DNA of 64,000 nucleotides from Limnohabitans sp. Jir72 (GCF_003063575.1 NZ_NESC01000004.1:1-64000); one strand, 5' to 3'. Positions 38,446 through 47,561 are shown, counted from the first letter of the stretch. Notes: generated from the letters alone by a model not told the origin. Numbers and translations are program-made.

Positions 38446-40182
38446 TCAGCCCACGTAGCCCTGGTTTGGCAATCCGCCTGTGATCTTGGGTGCATTGAGC
38501 TTGCGAGGCTTGACGCGGCCGCCGGGCTGCGTCTTGAGCCAGGTCTCGACCACTTCCCACACTTGTTTGTTGCCTTGGTTGCGCGCCTCTTCGGCCACAG
38601 GCGCCCAGCCAGCGACCTTGTATTTTTTGCCAGCATCAATCAACTGCCCATTCAGGCGCATGTCGCCAATGCGTGTGCCGATCTTGCCCAAGGGGTTGCA
38701 GCTGTAGCTCAAGCCGCCCACGCGCACCATGTCACCACCTTGTTGGTAGTAAGGATCGGGGTTGAACAGGTTGTCGCACACATCTTCCAGAACCGTTTTG
38801 ATGGTCTCACCGGTCATTTCGGTCACGGTGGCATACGAGTAAGTGGTCGCGGTCATGTCCAGCAGCCACTCACGTGTGATGGCCTGACCAGGCAACAAGG
38901 ATGTGCCCCAACGGAAGCCTGGCGAGAAGGCAATCTCGGCACCCTGCACATCGAGCAAGGCATCAACCAGCAGCTGGTCGCCCGTGCCGTTGAAGTTGCC
39001 ACGGCGATAGAGCAAACCTTCCGAGATGCCGAGCTTCTCGGACAACTTGGCTTCATAAGGCGCACGGATCTTGGTGATCAAGGCATCCATCTCTTTGTCG
39101 GCGGGCAGCATGTTCGAGAACACAGGCAGCAGCTTATAACGGAAGTCGCTGACCTTTTTGTCTTTCACATCCAAGTCGAGCACGCCCAGGAACTTGCCAT
39201 TGGAGCCTGCGTTGGTGACGATGGTCTTGCCGCTCTTGTTGGACACCAGCGTGGCCACAGGCATGCCGTCGTGGGTGTGGCCACCCATGATGGCGTCGAT
39301 GCCGCTCACACGGCTGGCCATCTTCAAGTCCACATCCATGCCGTTGTGGCTGAGGACCACCACCACCTGCGCGCCTTTGCCACGCGCTTCGTTGACCATC
39401 AGCTGCATGTTCTCGTCTTGGATGCCAAAGGCCCAGTCGGCCACCATGTAACGCGGATTGGCAATCGGCGTGTAGGGGAAGGCCTGGCCGATGATGGCGC
39501 ATGGCACACCATTGATCTCGCGGATCACATAGGGCTTGAACACCGGATCACCGAAGTCATTGGTCTTGACGTTTTGTGCGACGAAGTCCACCTTGCCTGC
39601 GAAATCCTTCTCGACGATTTCTTTGACACGCTCCATGCCCAGAGTGAATTCCCAGTGGCCGGTCATGACGTCCACACCCAGCAGTTTGCAGGCGTCGACC
39701 ATGTCCTGACCGTTGGTCCACAGGCTGGTGCCTGAGCCCTGCCAGGTGTCCCCACCGTCCAGCAGCAAAGCGCCTGGGCGGCTGGCTTTCATGCGCTTGA
39801 CCAAGGTGGCCAAGTGCGCAAAACCGCCGACCTTGCCGTAACGGTTGGCGGCTTTTTCGTAGTCCAGATACGTCAATGCATGCGCCTCTGCAGAGCCCGG
39901 ACGTATCTTGGCCACTTTGAGCAAGTGCTCGCCCACCAGATGCGGCAAATTACCCTGCATCGAGCCAATGCCCATGTTGATGCTGGGCTCACGGAAGTAA
40001 ATCGGCTTGAGCTGCGCATGGCAGTCGGTCATGTGCAAAAAGGACACATTGCCGAACTTGGGGATGTCGTACAGGCCATGGGCTGCGGTCGCTGCGCTGG
40101 CTTCAGAAAATTGGCCCATGCTCATGCCGGCCATGGTCCCAGCGCCCATCACTTGGATGAATTCACGTTTGGTCAAGTTCAT
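38446..40182 (-). CDS. soxB: Thiosulfohydrolase SoxB
   Basis: A dimanganese 5'-nucleotidase-type enzyme that hydrolyses the sulfone group from SoxY-bound thiosulfate in the periplasm. The 578-residue protein has FLHMTDCHAQLKPIYFREPSIN, LDGGDTWQGSG, GHWEFTLG, LSHNGMDVD and GGHTHDG, all SoxB signatures. The Tat motif is TKREFIQVM, that is KR instead of RR. I prefer ATG 40182 over the in-frame GTG at 40194, as GTG has no ribosome site. A terminator separates it from soxX. Confidence 0.97.
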   Translation of the reverse strand: MNLTKREFIQVMGAGTMAGMSMGQFSEASAATAAHGLYDIPKFGNVSFLHMTDCHAQLKPIYFREPSINMGIGSMQGNLPHLVGEHLLKVAKIRPGSAEAHALTYLDYEKAANRYGKVGGFAHLATLVKRMKASRPGALLLDGGDTWQGSGTSLWTNGQDMVDACKLLGVDVMTGHWEFTLGMERVKEIVEKDFAGKVDFVAQNVKTNDFGDPVFKPYVIREINGVPCAIIGQAFPYTPIANPRYMVADWAFGIQDENMQLMVNEARGKGAQVVVVLSHNGMDVDLKMASRVSGIDAIMGGHTHDGMPVATLVSNKSGKTIVTNAGSNGKFLGVLDLDVKDKKVSDFRYKLLPVFSNMLPADKEMDALITKIRAPYEAKLSEKLGISEGLLYRRGNFNGTGDQLLVDALLDVQGAEIAFSPGFRWGTSLLPGQAITREWLLDMTATTYSYATVTEMTGETIKTVLEDVCDNLFNPDPYYQQGGDMVRVGGLSYSCNPLGKIGTRIGDMRLNGQLIDAGKKYKVAGWAPVAEEARNQGNKQVWEVVETWLKTQPGGRVKPRKLNAPKITGGLPNQGYVG

Positions 40183-40209
40183 ATTTGCACTCACTGATGT
40201 ATTAACGGC

Positions 40210-40234
40210 AAAAAAACCCGGGCACGCCGGGTTT
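40210..40234 (-). terminator. Terminator between soxX and soxB
   Basis: On the minus strand AAACCCGG-CGTG-CCCGGGTTT leads into seven T residues, nine bases after the soxX stop. soxB expression therefore needs read-through or its own promoter in the 48-bp gap. Confidence 0.85.
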
Positions 40235-40242
40235 CAGATGGA

Positions 40243-40899
40243 TTACTGGTTGACGGGCGATTTGGGGTCCAGCAACAGGCCAACCACGTGGCGCACTTGC
40301 GCTTCAGTCAAGATACCCATGTGACCTGCACGGGGCATGTTGGAGCACGCGTTGTAGGCTTTGGAGTTCCAGATCTTGCCCCAGGTGTATTCCACAATGG
40401 GTTTGCTTTCGGGGCTGTTCGGATCGGTCACGCCGCGGATCTTGCCGTAGTTGTAGAGGCTCGGGCCAATCGTGCCGAAAGAGATTTCCTCTTTGCTGAT
40501 TTGGTGGCAGTTGTAGCAATTGCCACCATTCACATCGCTGGCTTTGTCTGTCCAGGTCAAGCCACGTCCACTCTGGGCAATAGCCTCGCCTTGCTTCCAA
40601 TCGCCGATGAATTTCCCATCCGAGGGCCATTTGATGGCCTTCAAATTCATGTCTTCGATGGCTTTGGCGGTCTTCTCATCCAAAGGCTTGCCCACCACAT
40701 CGGCTTCGCTGCATGCGCGGTTGGTTTCATCGGTGTTCAAGACGCGATCGACTTTGACAAAACCCTCGTCGCGAAACGATGCTTTGACGATCTTGTGGGT
40801 CAGCTCATTGAGTTCAGCCACTGAAGGGGCCGATGCACAACCGACCACCAGCAAAGCTGCAGCGATACCGGTCATGACAAATTGAATTTTCTTTTTCAT
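40243..40899 (-). CDS. soxX: Sulfur-oxidation cytochrome SoxX
   Basis: A 218-residue c-type cytochrome, partner of SoxA; SoxAX couples thiosulfate to the SoxY cysteine. The haem motif CYNCH is at residues 128-132, with the probable Met ligand in SNMPRAGHMG near the C-terminus. The signal ends LLVVGC with Cys21, a lipobox, so this SoxX may be a lipoprotein. ATG 40899 has an AAGGTG site. It lies 18 bp after soxA. Confidence 0.95.
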   Translation of the reverse strand: MKKKIQFVMTGIAAALLVVGCASAPSVAELNELTHKIVKASFRDEGFVKVDRVLNTDETNRACSEADVVGKPLDEKTAKAIEDMNLKAIKWPSDGKFIGDWKQGEAIAQSGRGLTWTDKASDVNGGNCYNCHQISKEEISFGTIGPSLYNYGKIRGVTDPNSPESKPIVEYTWGKIWNSKAYNACSNMPRAGHMGILTEAQVRHVVGLLLDPKSPVNQ

Positions 40900-40917
40900 G
40901 GAGATCACCTTCATTCA

Positions 40918-41721
40918 TCAGCGCTTGATGGCTGGAGCCACCGATGCTGCACCCTTGGCATTCACACCCAAATAGGTGGCCAGGGCCAATGTGGCATCGC
41001 TGCCAAAACCGGGGTATGGGAAGCGTTGCTGACGGTAGCAGTCATTCAAACGCAGTTGCATGCCCCACATTTGACCGTTGGACACGCGGTAGGCCGGCCA
41101 AGCGGCAAAACCGACACCATCACCGGGATTTTTGGTCAGCATGGGCAAGTCTTGCAGGCGAATGCGTTTGCCCTCTTCGCCGTGGCAAGAGGCACAAGAG
41201 AAATCATGCGGACCACCGCGTTGGAAAAACAAACGCTTGCCGACTTCATAAAAAGTCTTTTCCTGCGGATGCGCTTGCGACAGATTGAAACGCATGCCCT
41301 TGGACTCTGCGGCGATCCAGGTGGCCAGTGCCGTCACGTTGTTTTGCTCGCCCTTACCAAAGGGTGTCTTGTAAATCTCGGCAGCGTTGAAACCCTGAAG
41401 GGTTTCCATGCAAGTGACCAAACGGGTTTCCAGATCCTGCACGCGCTGTGTATCTGCAAAGTAACGGGGCAACTCCACGAATGCGCCTTTGACCACGCCA
41501 GGGCCTTTGCCCAGATCGCATTTCTCAAGGCTGGCATTTTTGGGGCCACGCTTTTGCGTCCACAAGCCCTCGCCTTTGGCCTCAAACAGGTCGGCAGGGT
41601 TACCGTCTTGCAACATGGCGCGGTATTCATCAATGCCTTGGCTGGCGGTCTTTTGCGCCATGGCGGGGACGACGGCCATGGCCAAAACAGTGGCCAAGGT
41701 CATTGTGGTCGCGTATTTCAT
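40918..41721 (-). CDS. soxA: Sulfur-oxidation cytochrome SoxA (monohaem type)
   Basis: A 267-residue periplasmic protein whose signal peptide ends VVPAMA. It has one haem motif, CASCH at residues 176-180; the N-terminal domain keeps Cys68 and Cys104 but has lost its haem, as in other single-haem SoxA proteins. Cys228 in NDCYRQQRFP is the expected persulfide haem ligand and catalytic residue. A terminator separates it from soxZ. Confidence 0.95.
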   Translation of the reverse strand: MKYATTMTLATVLAMAVVPAMAQKTASQGIDEYRAMLQDGNPADLFEAKGEGLWTQKRGPKNASLEKCDLGKGPGVVKGAFVELPRYFADTQRVQDLETRLVTCMETLQGFNAAEIYKTPFGKGEQNNVTALATWIAAESKGMRFNLSQAHPQEKTFYEVGKRLFFQRGGPHDFSCASCHGEEGKRIRLQDLPMLTKNPGDGVGFAAWPAYRVSNGQMWGMQLRLNDCYRQQRFPYPGFGSDATLALATYLGVNAKGAASVAPAIKR

Positions 41722-41749
41722 GCGTCACCTCTTATTCATTCTCAAAACA

Positions 41750-41783
41750 AAAAAAGGGTGAAGTCAAATGCTTCACCCTTTTT
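41750..41783 (-). terminator. Terminator between soxZ and soxA
   Basis: Thirteen-base arms AAAAAGGGTGAAG and CTTCACCCTTTTT with an eight-base loop lie 14 bp after the soxZ stop codon and 28 bp before the soxA start. The minus strand has a run of T, so it should reduce soxAXB relative to soxYZ. Confidence 0.85.
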
Positions 41784-41797
41784 GATTCACCACGTTA

Positions 41798-42109
41798 TCA
41801 GGAAACCGTAGCTTCGTCTGTGCGGGTATCGCCCTTGTTGTCTTTCCAGGTCACAGCAACTTTATCACCGGCCTTGGCACCCTTGATGGCGAACTGCATA
41901 AAGGGGTTCTTGGAGACAGCGGGGCCCCATTCAGCGGCCAGCACTTGCTTGCCGTTCAAAGCAGCGGTGACTTCCTGGATATACCAAGCTGGGACCAATT
42001 TGCCAGCGGCGTCTTTGCGCTGACCGGATTCCATCTCGTGGCTCATGAGCACGCGGACGGTGGCTTTGTCGCCGGATACTTGGGCACGAATGCGCATGGG
42101 ATCTGCCAT
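41798..42109 (-). CDS. soxZ: Sulfur carrier complex protein SoxZ
   Basis: A 103-residue immunoglobulin-fold partner of SoxY without a signal peptide; it leaves the cell bound to SoxY. MADPMRIRAQVSGDKATVRVLMSHEMESGQRKD is the typical N-terminus, with KNPFMQFAIKG and GDKVAVTWKDNKG following. It starts 48 bp after soxY. Confidence 0.96.
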   Translation of the reverse strand: MADPMRIRAQVSGDKATVRVLMSHEMESGQRKDAAGKLVPAWYIQEVTAALNGKQVLAAEWGPAVSKNPFMQFAIKGAKAGDKVAVTWKDNKGDTRTDEATVS

Positions 42110-42157
42110 TTTTTACTCCAATTCTTTCAATGTTTTGTGGATCGGATCAGTGAGCGT

Positions 42158-42613
42158 TTAACCGCCGCACCCGCCCAAAGTGACTTTGACTTCCTTCTTG
42201 GCGAAGAAAGCTTTGCCATCGGCCATGATGGCGACAGCGTAAACATCCGAAGATTGACCCATCTTGGCACGTGTGGCGAAGTTGGCATCAATGCTGTCGC
42301 TCACATGGAACAAGGCGACCAATGCTGCAGGGTTCTTCTCAACGAGAACCAGCAATTGCTTCACGCCAGCCAAAGAGGTGCTGGCACCCAATGGAACCAC
42401 AGCGCCGTTTTCAGCGATGTCCGGACCGGTGATGGTCACATCCTTGCTTTCAGCCAAACTGACGGCGCCAGCGGCTTTGGCAGCATCTTGAATAGACTTG
42501 GCATCAAAGGCCACTTTGTTGAACGCGGCTTGTGCGAACTGGGGGAAGCCAGCCGTGGCCAACAGGCCTGCCACTACAGCGCTTTGCTTGAGTGTCTCGC
42601 GACGGGTTTGCAT
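42158..42613 (-). CDS. soxY: Sulfur carrier protein SoxY
   Basis: A 151-residue periplasmic protein. The C-terminus GGCGG with Cys149 is the swinging arm that carries thiosulfate and sulfane sulfur through the Sox cycle. The N-terminus MQTRRETLKQSAVVAGLL is a Tat signal, ending near FAQA. It is cotranscribed with soxZ and the two are paired in all Sox systems. Confidence 0.97.
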   Translation of the reverse strand: MQTRRETLKQSAVVAGLLATAGFPQFAQAAFNKVAFDAKSIQDAAKAAGAVSLAESKDVTITGPDIAENGAVVPLGASTSLAGVKQLLVLVEKNPAALVALFHVSDSIDANFATRAKMGQSSDVYAVAIMADGKAFFAKKEVKVTLGGCGG

Positions 42614-42681
42614 CTGATATCTCCTTGAGGTTGAGTGATGCTATTGAAACAGGTTCAGCAGTGCAACAGGTATAGCCCGTA

Positions 42682-43761
42682 TTACTTGCTGGCCCCCTTT
42701 GAAATCCATTCGGCAATTTTCTTGGCGTCCGCTTCAGGCAGGGACTGTGCAGGCATGGGGATCGGCCCCCACACACCAGAACCACCGGCCTTGATTTTGC
42801 CAGCCAAATAGTCGGCCTTGCCTGCATGCTTTTTGGCTACTTCATTGAAGCCTGGGCCCACCACTTTCTTGTCCACACCGTGGCATGCTGTGCAGCTGTA
42901 CTTGTTCAGCAATGCAATGGCGGCTTTGGCCTCGGCATTCTCTGGCTTGGCGGGTGCTGCCGCAGCAGCGGGCGCTGCAACGGCAGGCATGCCGGCCTTG
43001 GCTTCTGGCTTGGTGGTGTCCACACCGTGCTGCTGGCCCACCAGACGGTTTTGCTCCGCCAGGTTACCGTGCGCGTTGCGTGCAAAGTCAGGCAAAAAGG
43101 ACGCCACTTTAGGCTCAGGCGTGCAGTCTTTCAGGCAGATCTTGTTATCGGTATCTGGCTTCTTGACACCACCAAATTCACGACCGGGCCACATGGCGTG
43201 CTGGGTCGTCATGCCGTTGCGGTTGGGCATGCGATTTTGCACGTCAGCGATGTTTTTGTCCGACAACACGAAGTCATCAGGTACCACATTGCCCAAATTC
43301 AACAAGAACGCCGTCACCGCATAGACTTCTTCTGTAGTCAAAGACTTGGGGCTGGTCCAAGGCATGGCGCGGTTGATGTAGTCCCACAAGGTCGACACCG
43401 TGGCCACCTTCATGATGGTGGTGCGGCCTGGATAGTCAGAACGATTCAAATTGGCCACGCGGCCAGTCTTGACGTCTTCGGCAGTGGTGCCGCCAATCAA
43501 GGGGCTGAACACTTCACCGGATTCACCGAACACGCCGTGGCAATGCGCGCATTTGCCTTCCCAAACGTCTTGCCCCTTGGCCACAGAGCCCGAACCTGCA
43601 GGCAAGCCTTTGAAGTCTGGCCGGACATCGATGTCCCACTTGGCGACTTCTTTGGGAGTGGCGGGGCGCCCCACCCCAGGGTATTTGGGCGACTGCGCTG
43701 TAGCCAAGCCAGCCACGGCCAGCAAGGCGACCGTCAAAACGGCATTACGAAACCTGGACAT
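42682..43761 (-). CDS. soxD: Sulfur dehydrogenase dihaem cytochrome SoxD
   Basis: A 359-residue periplasmic protein with two haem motifs, CAHCH at 71-75 and CTACH at 290-294, joined by a long Ala/Pro-rich linker (residues about 255-275). SoxCD takes six electrons from SoxY-bound sulfane sulfur, so its presence means complete oxidation to sulfate without sulfur globules. Its start overlaps the soxC end by 17 bp. Confidence 0.95.
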   Translation of the reverse strand: MSRFRNAVLTVALLAVAGLATAQSPKYPGVGRPATPKEVAKWDIDVRPDFKGLPAGSGSVAKGQDVWEGKCAHCHGVFGESGEVFSPLIGGTTAEDVKTGRVANLNRSDYPGRTTIMKVATVSTLWDYINRAMPWTSPKSLTTEEVYAVTAFLLNLGNVVPDDFVLSDKNIADVQNRMPNRNGMTTQHAMWPGREFGGVKKPDTDNKICLKDCTPEPKVASFLPDFARNAHGNLAEQNRLVGQQHGVDTTKPEAKAGMPAVAAPAAAAAPAKPENAEAKAAIALLNKYSCTACHGVDKKVVGPGFNEVAKKHAGKADYLAGKIKAGGSGVWGPIPMPAQSLPEADAKKIAEWISKGASK

Positions 43762-45109
43762 TTTTCACCTCACCGTTTTCCTGAACCAGCCACGACTGGA
43801 TGGCGTTGTTGTGATAGATCGAACGCGTACCGCGCACGCCACGCAATTGCTGATAAGTCGGCTGAACATGGCCTGTCTCGTCCTGTGCTCGGCTTTGGAT
43901 GATGGCAGGCTTACCGTCCCAAACCCAATCGAGGTTGAAACGCGTCAATGCCTTGGACAAAACAGGCGTTTCCAGGCGCGCTTGCCTCCAATTGCGGCCA
44001 CCATCGGTGGACACGTCCACGCGCTGGATCTTGCCTTTGCCCGACCAGGCCAATCCCGTGATGTTGTAGAAACCTTTGTCCAGCAGCACCTGGCCACCAG
44101 AAGGCGTGGTCACTACGCTCTTGACTTCCTGGATGTTGGTGTACTGACGGTGCAAGCCACCGGGCTGCAAATCGATGTAATGCACGGCTTCGTCTTTGGC
44201 CGCATAGGGCTTGTCACCCACTTCGATGCGGCGCAGGTACTTGACCCAGCTGACGCCCTGCACACCAGGCACCACCAGGCGCAGGGGGTAGCCGTTTTCT
44301 GGGCGGAGCATTTCACCGTTCTGGCCATAGGCCACCAACACTTCACCCGAGGTGATCAGGCTCATCGGGATGGTGCGGGTCATGGACGAGCCATCGCCGC
44401 CTTCGGCCAAAATGAACTTGCCGTTTTTAAGATCCGCGCCAGCCAATTCAAGCAACGTGATCAAGGGCACGCCGGTGAACTCGCTGCACGACAACATGCC
44501 GTGGGTGTATTGCACCGTGGGGACAGCCACATTGCCCCAATCGACAGCGGTGTTGGCACCGCACTCGATGAAATGAAAGCGCGACACGGATGGCAATCGC
44601 ATGATCTCGTCCATGGTGAACACCATGTTCTTTTTGACCATGCCGTTGATCATGAAGCGGTGTTTGGACGGATCGATGTCCCACCAGCCTTGGTGGTGTC
44701 GCTCGAAGTGCAGACCGCTGGGGGTCACGATACCGAACAAGGATTGCAGTGGCGCAAACGACACCGAAGCCTGAGTGGTCTGTGTCAGTCCCGGACTCTG
44801 ACGACGTTGCAAGTTGGCTTCGAACTTAGATGGCTTGCCATACCCTTCAACCGCCACGCCCTGACCCAGATTGGTCGCATGCTCAGGCAAATTCAAGATG
44901 TTGGGATCGCCACCTTCAGTCGGCACAGGATTGCCTTGTGCCAAAGCCATGGGTGCAGCCGCACCCGCAGCAGCCGCAGCAAATGCGCTGCGAATGAAAT
45001 CACGGCGACCTTTTTTTCCTTCGGCATAAACCTCTTTGATGCCAGTTTGGGTCAGGAAGTTCTCCGGTGCTTTTTGCACCCTCCCTGAGTTAATGTTGTC
45101 TTCTTTCAC
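43745..45109 (-). CDS. soxC: Sulfur dehydrogenase molybdenum subunit SoxC
   Basis: A sulfite-oxidase-family molybdoprotein of 454 residues. It has a Tat signal (KKGRRDFIRSAF), the Mo-ligand cysteine in HFIECGANTAVDWG, and the dimerisation-domain segments RLVVPGVQGVSWVKYL and VSTDGGRNWRQARL. Together with SoxD it forms the sulfur dehydrogenase. It starts 22 bp after soxR with a GAGGAG-type site. Confidence 0.96.
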   Translation of the reverse strand: MKEDNINSGRVQKAPENFLTQTGIKEVYAEGKKGRRDFIRSAFAAAAAGAAAPMALAQGNPVPTEGGDPNILNLPEHATNLGQGVAVEGYGKPSKFEANLQRRQSPGLTQTTQASVSFAPLQSLFGIVTPSGLHFERHHQGWWDIDPSKHRFMINGMVKKNMVFTMDEIMRLPSVSRFHFIECGANTAVDWGNVAVPTVQYTHGMLSCSEFTGVPLITLLELAGADLKNGKFILAEGGDGSSMTRTIPMSLITSGEVLVAYGQNGEMLRPENGYPLRLVVPGVQGVSWVKYLRRIEVGDKPYAAKDEAVHYIDLQPGGLHRQYTNIQEVKSVVTTPSGGQVLLDKGFYNITGLAWSGKGKIQRVDVSTDGGRNWRQARLETPVLSKALTRFNLDWVWDGKPAIIQSRAQDETGHVQPTYQQLRGVRGTRSIYHNNAIQSWLVQENGEVKNVQVS

Positions 45110-45131
45110 ACAAACTCCTCGTTTTGAGTTG

Positions 45132-45437
45132 TCAATTCACGGCCACGTCGATGGCGACTTGTGTACTCACCGCACGGCAAACCACCACAGTTGTCTCGTC
45201 TGCAATCCGATAAAACAGTTGAGCACCTTGGCGACGTTTACCCAAAACGCCTGATCTGTACATGATGTTCAGATGTTGGGACATATTGGGTTGCGCCACA
45301 TCAATGCTGCCAAGCAATTGCCCGACATTTTTCTCACCCTGACACAGCTGGCTGATGATGCGCAGACGAATCGGCGTGGACAGTACGGCAAACAACTCCG
45401 CCGCCTTATCGACAACCTCATCAACCTCATCGCTCAT
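45132..45437 (-). CDS. soxR: ArsR-family regulator SoxR (copy 1)
   Basis: A 101-residue winged-helix repressor: LSTPIRLRIISQLCQGEKNVGQLLGSI followed by the recognition helix region QPNMSQHLNIMYRSGVLGKRRQG. Cysteines in QLCQGEK and VVVCRAV match those of sulfane-sulfur-sensing SoxR/SqrR proteins. It heads soxCDYZAXB, with a perfect dyad 22 bp upstream of its start, suggesting autoregulation. Confidence 0.88.
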   Translation of the reverse strand: MSDEVDEVVDKAAELFAVLSTPIRLRIISQLCQGEKNVGQLLGSIDVAQPNMSQHLNIMYRSGVLGKRRQGAQLFYRIADETTVVVCRAVSTQVAIDVAVN

Positions 45438-45458
45438 GCACCGCTTGCCATTAAGTTA

Positions 45459-45482
45459 ATATATTCGGATGTGCGAATATAT
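45459..45482. promoter_or_regulatory. Dyad operator upstream of soxR
   Basis: Perfect 9-bp arms ATATATTCG and CGAATATAT around GATGTG, in the promoter position of the soxR-CDYZAXB operon. The A/T-rich symmetric layout is typical of ArsR-family operators. Confidence 0.7.
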
Positions 45483-45524
45483 ACGATAAATGATGAATCT
45501 GAACCAAGGATTACATGGACGATA

Positions 45525-45556
45525 GCAACTGATCAGGACAAACCCTGATCAGTTGC
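45525..45556 (-). terminator. Strong hairpin after the FadL-type gene
   Basis: Perfect 13-bp arms GCAACTGATCAGG and CCTGATCAGTTGC around ACAAAC, ten bases past the stop codon at 45567. There is no T run, so it may be a 3' stabiliser or a rho-dependent end rather than a simple terminator. Confidence 0.6.
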
Positions 45557-45566
45557 GCCCTTTGAC

Positions 45567-46898
45567 TCAATAGCGGTAGCTCAGCAACATCTGATAGTTG
45601 GTCTGGCTGTGGCTGATGGTCAAAGGCATCTGCCCCGATGTATTGACGACCGTCACAGTTGGCGCATGGGACATCGCAGCATCCACGCTGACCGACTTGC
45701 TGATCTTGTAACCAAACCCTGCGGTGTAATGGTCTTTCACAATGGCTGGGAACAAGGGATTGACGGTGCCATCAGGAATGGGATTCGATGCATGGTTGTA
45801 GCCCGCACGCAAGGTCCAGACGTCATCCAATTGGTAGGCACCACCCAAGGCCACGACCGTTTGGTCTTTCCAGTTTTGAGGCATGGTGAAGTTGACATTG
45901 CCCCCCATGGTGGCGCTGTCGTAGCGCATGGAAAAGCCCTTCATCACACTTGACCAACCGATGCGTTTGACATCTGCTGCCACCAACAACTTGGGGCTGG
46001 CCTGCCATGCCAGGCCCACTGTGGTGGATTCCGGCATCTGAAAGTTGATCACCGAGATCTTTCCTGCATCTGCGAACCCCCCAGGGCCACTCATGCCCGC
46101 ACCGGCCGCTGTTGTTGTCATGTCGCTGAGGTTGGTCTTGAGATGATGACTCAATCCCAGAGACAAGTCTTTGTTAGCCTGGAAAACCAGTCCCAACTTG
46201 CCCGTCCAGCCAGACCCTTTGGCAGCACCCGTGAATTTATTGGAATTGCTGAAATCAATACGTGCCCATGGCGCCGCCGCCAACCCTGCAGCAGCCGCTG
46301 CGATGTTGCCAGAACCACCCGTGACCATGCCACCCAACTGTGCACCACTGGCGGCCATCTTCATGTCCAAGCTGGCCCATGAATAGTCGAGAGAGGCGCC
46401 AATATTCAACTGATCATTGACCTTCAAGGCCACCGGAAAAATCACGCGCCCCACTGCCAACTCGGAACGCACGTCCTGACCGGTTTGCATGGCCAAGAAC
46501 GCGTCAGCGCCGTATTCAGTACCCATCCCACCTTGACCAAAAACACCCACACCCCAGGTCATCCGGTCGTCTTTGCGAACCCAGCCCATGGCGGGCATGA
46601 CATAAGAAGTTCCGCTGGACGATGCCGTTGGCATGCCGGTCATGCTGGATTTGACGTTGGGTCCCAACACGCCCACAGCCACATCCAAGCGAGAACCATT
46701 GGCCCCCAATTGCAAAGTAGCGGGGTTGTTCATCATGGCCGCCGTGCCATTGTCAAACGCCGTGGCAGCGCCACCCATGGCCAGTGATTGCGGGCCATAG
46801 CCCTCCATCAACATGCCGTTGGTGGCATGTGCCGACAAAGAAGCCAGCAGCAGGGCTGATGCAGTAACCGTTGCGCGCAGTGTGTGTGTCGTTTTCAT
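45567..46898 (-). CDS. FadL/OmpP1/TodX family outer-membrane transporter
   Basis: A 443-residue beta-barrel protein. The signal peptide ends LSAHA, followed by TNGMLMEGYGPQSLAMGGAATAFDNGTAAMMNNPA, the NPA-type hatch region of the family, and it closes with a C-terminal aromatic (YQMLLSYRY). FadL proteins admit hydrophobic compounds. In this setting, between soxR and cytochrome genes, uptake of elemental or organic sulfur is a possible role, but this is inference. Confidence 0.9.
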   Translation of the reverse strand: MKTTHTLRATVTASALLLASLSAHATNGMLMEGYGPQSLAMGGAATAFDNGTAAMMNNPATLQLGANGSRLDVAVGVLGPNVKSSMTGMPTASSSGTSYVMPAMGWVRKDDRMTWGVGVFGQGGMGTEYGADAFLAMQTGQDVRSELAVGRVIFPVALKVNDQLNIGASLDYSWASLDMKMAASGAQLGGMVTGGSGNIAAAAAGLAAAPWARIDFSNSNKFTGAAKGSGWTGKLGLVFQANKDLSLGLSHHLKTNLSDMTTTAAGAGMSGPGGFADAGKISVINFQMPESTTVGLAWQASPKLLVAADVKRIGWSSVMKGFSMRYDSATMGGNVNFTMPQNWKDQTVVALGGAYQLDDVWTLRAGYNHASNPIPDGTVNPLFPAIVKDHYTAGFGYKISKSVSVDAAMSHAPTVTVVNTSGQMPLTISHSQTNYQMLLSYRY

Positions 46899-46924
46899 GT
46901 TTTGTCTCCTCGTGTCGGTTTAAA

Positions 46925-47497
46925 TCAGAACTCACCCTTGGAGCCGCGCTCCATCATTTCCCAAATGGTGTCGCGCACGGCTCGGGCTTCTTCCTTCAGT
47001 GGGGAAGGCAACTGGCGGCCCATCTTGACCATCATGTCCATGTTGAGCGTGTACATCCACAGGCCATCTTCTTTCTCAACCAATGAGATGCGGCAAGGCA
47101 AGTAAGCGGCCATGTGGGGGCTGAAATCCACCATGCGACGTGCCGTGGTGGGGGTGCAGAAGGAGTAGACCGTCAGCAGTTTTTGTTTTTGCCCGGTACG
47201 GGCCTCCAGTTCTTTGGACAAAGGCAACGTGCCCACGTCTTTCATGTTGCGCTCAGTGGCCACTTGCTTGAGAACTTGCTCCACTTCGTTGGCCGTGACA
47301 CCGGCCTTGACCTTGCGCTCCCATGTGGTCGCCACAGCGATGTCACCATTGCCATCCACCCAACGATCCCACATGCGACCAGCTTCGGCGGCGGCACCCG
47401 TCTCAAGCTTGCCCATCGTGCCGATGGTTCCACAACCAGTCAGCCAGACAGTACTGGCCAAAACGCACCACTTCACCCAGGTCCAAGATTTGCGCAT
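46925..47497 (-). CDS. DUF302-like lipoprotein
   Basis: A 190-residue protein with a lipobox LTGC at residues about 19-22 after a hydrophobic signal. The region TVYSFCTPTTARRMVDFSPHMAAYLPCRISLVEKEDGLWMYT matches DUF302, a small alpha/beta domain of unknown function common beside sox and FadL-type genes. It starts 26 bp upstream of the FadL-type gene, so the two are an operon. A near-match FNR box lies upstream. Confidence 0.78.
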   Translation of the reverse strand: MRKSWTWVKWCVLASTVWLTGCGTIGTMGKLETGAAAEAGRMWDRWVDGNGDIAVATTWERKVKAGVTANEVEQVLKQVATERNMKDVGTLPLSKELEARTGQKQKLLTVYSFCTPTTARRMVDFSPHMAAYLPCRISLVEKEDGLWMYTLNMDMMVKMGRQLPSPLKEEARAVRDTIWEMMERGSKGEF

Positions 47498-47561
47498 TTG
47501 TATCTCCTTCAGATTTGCGACATTTGAACAGCGGGTCCCACCTCTCGGAGAGACCCCGCCT

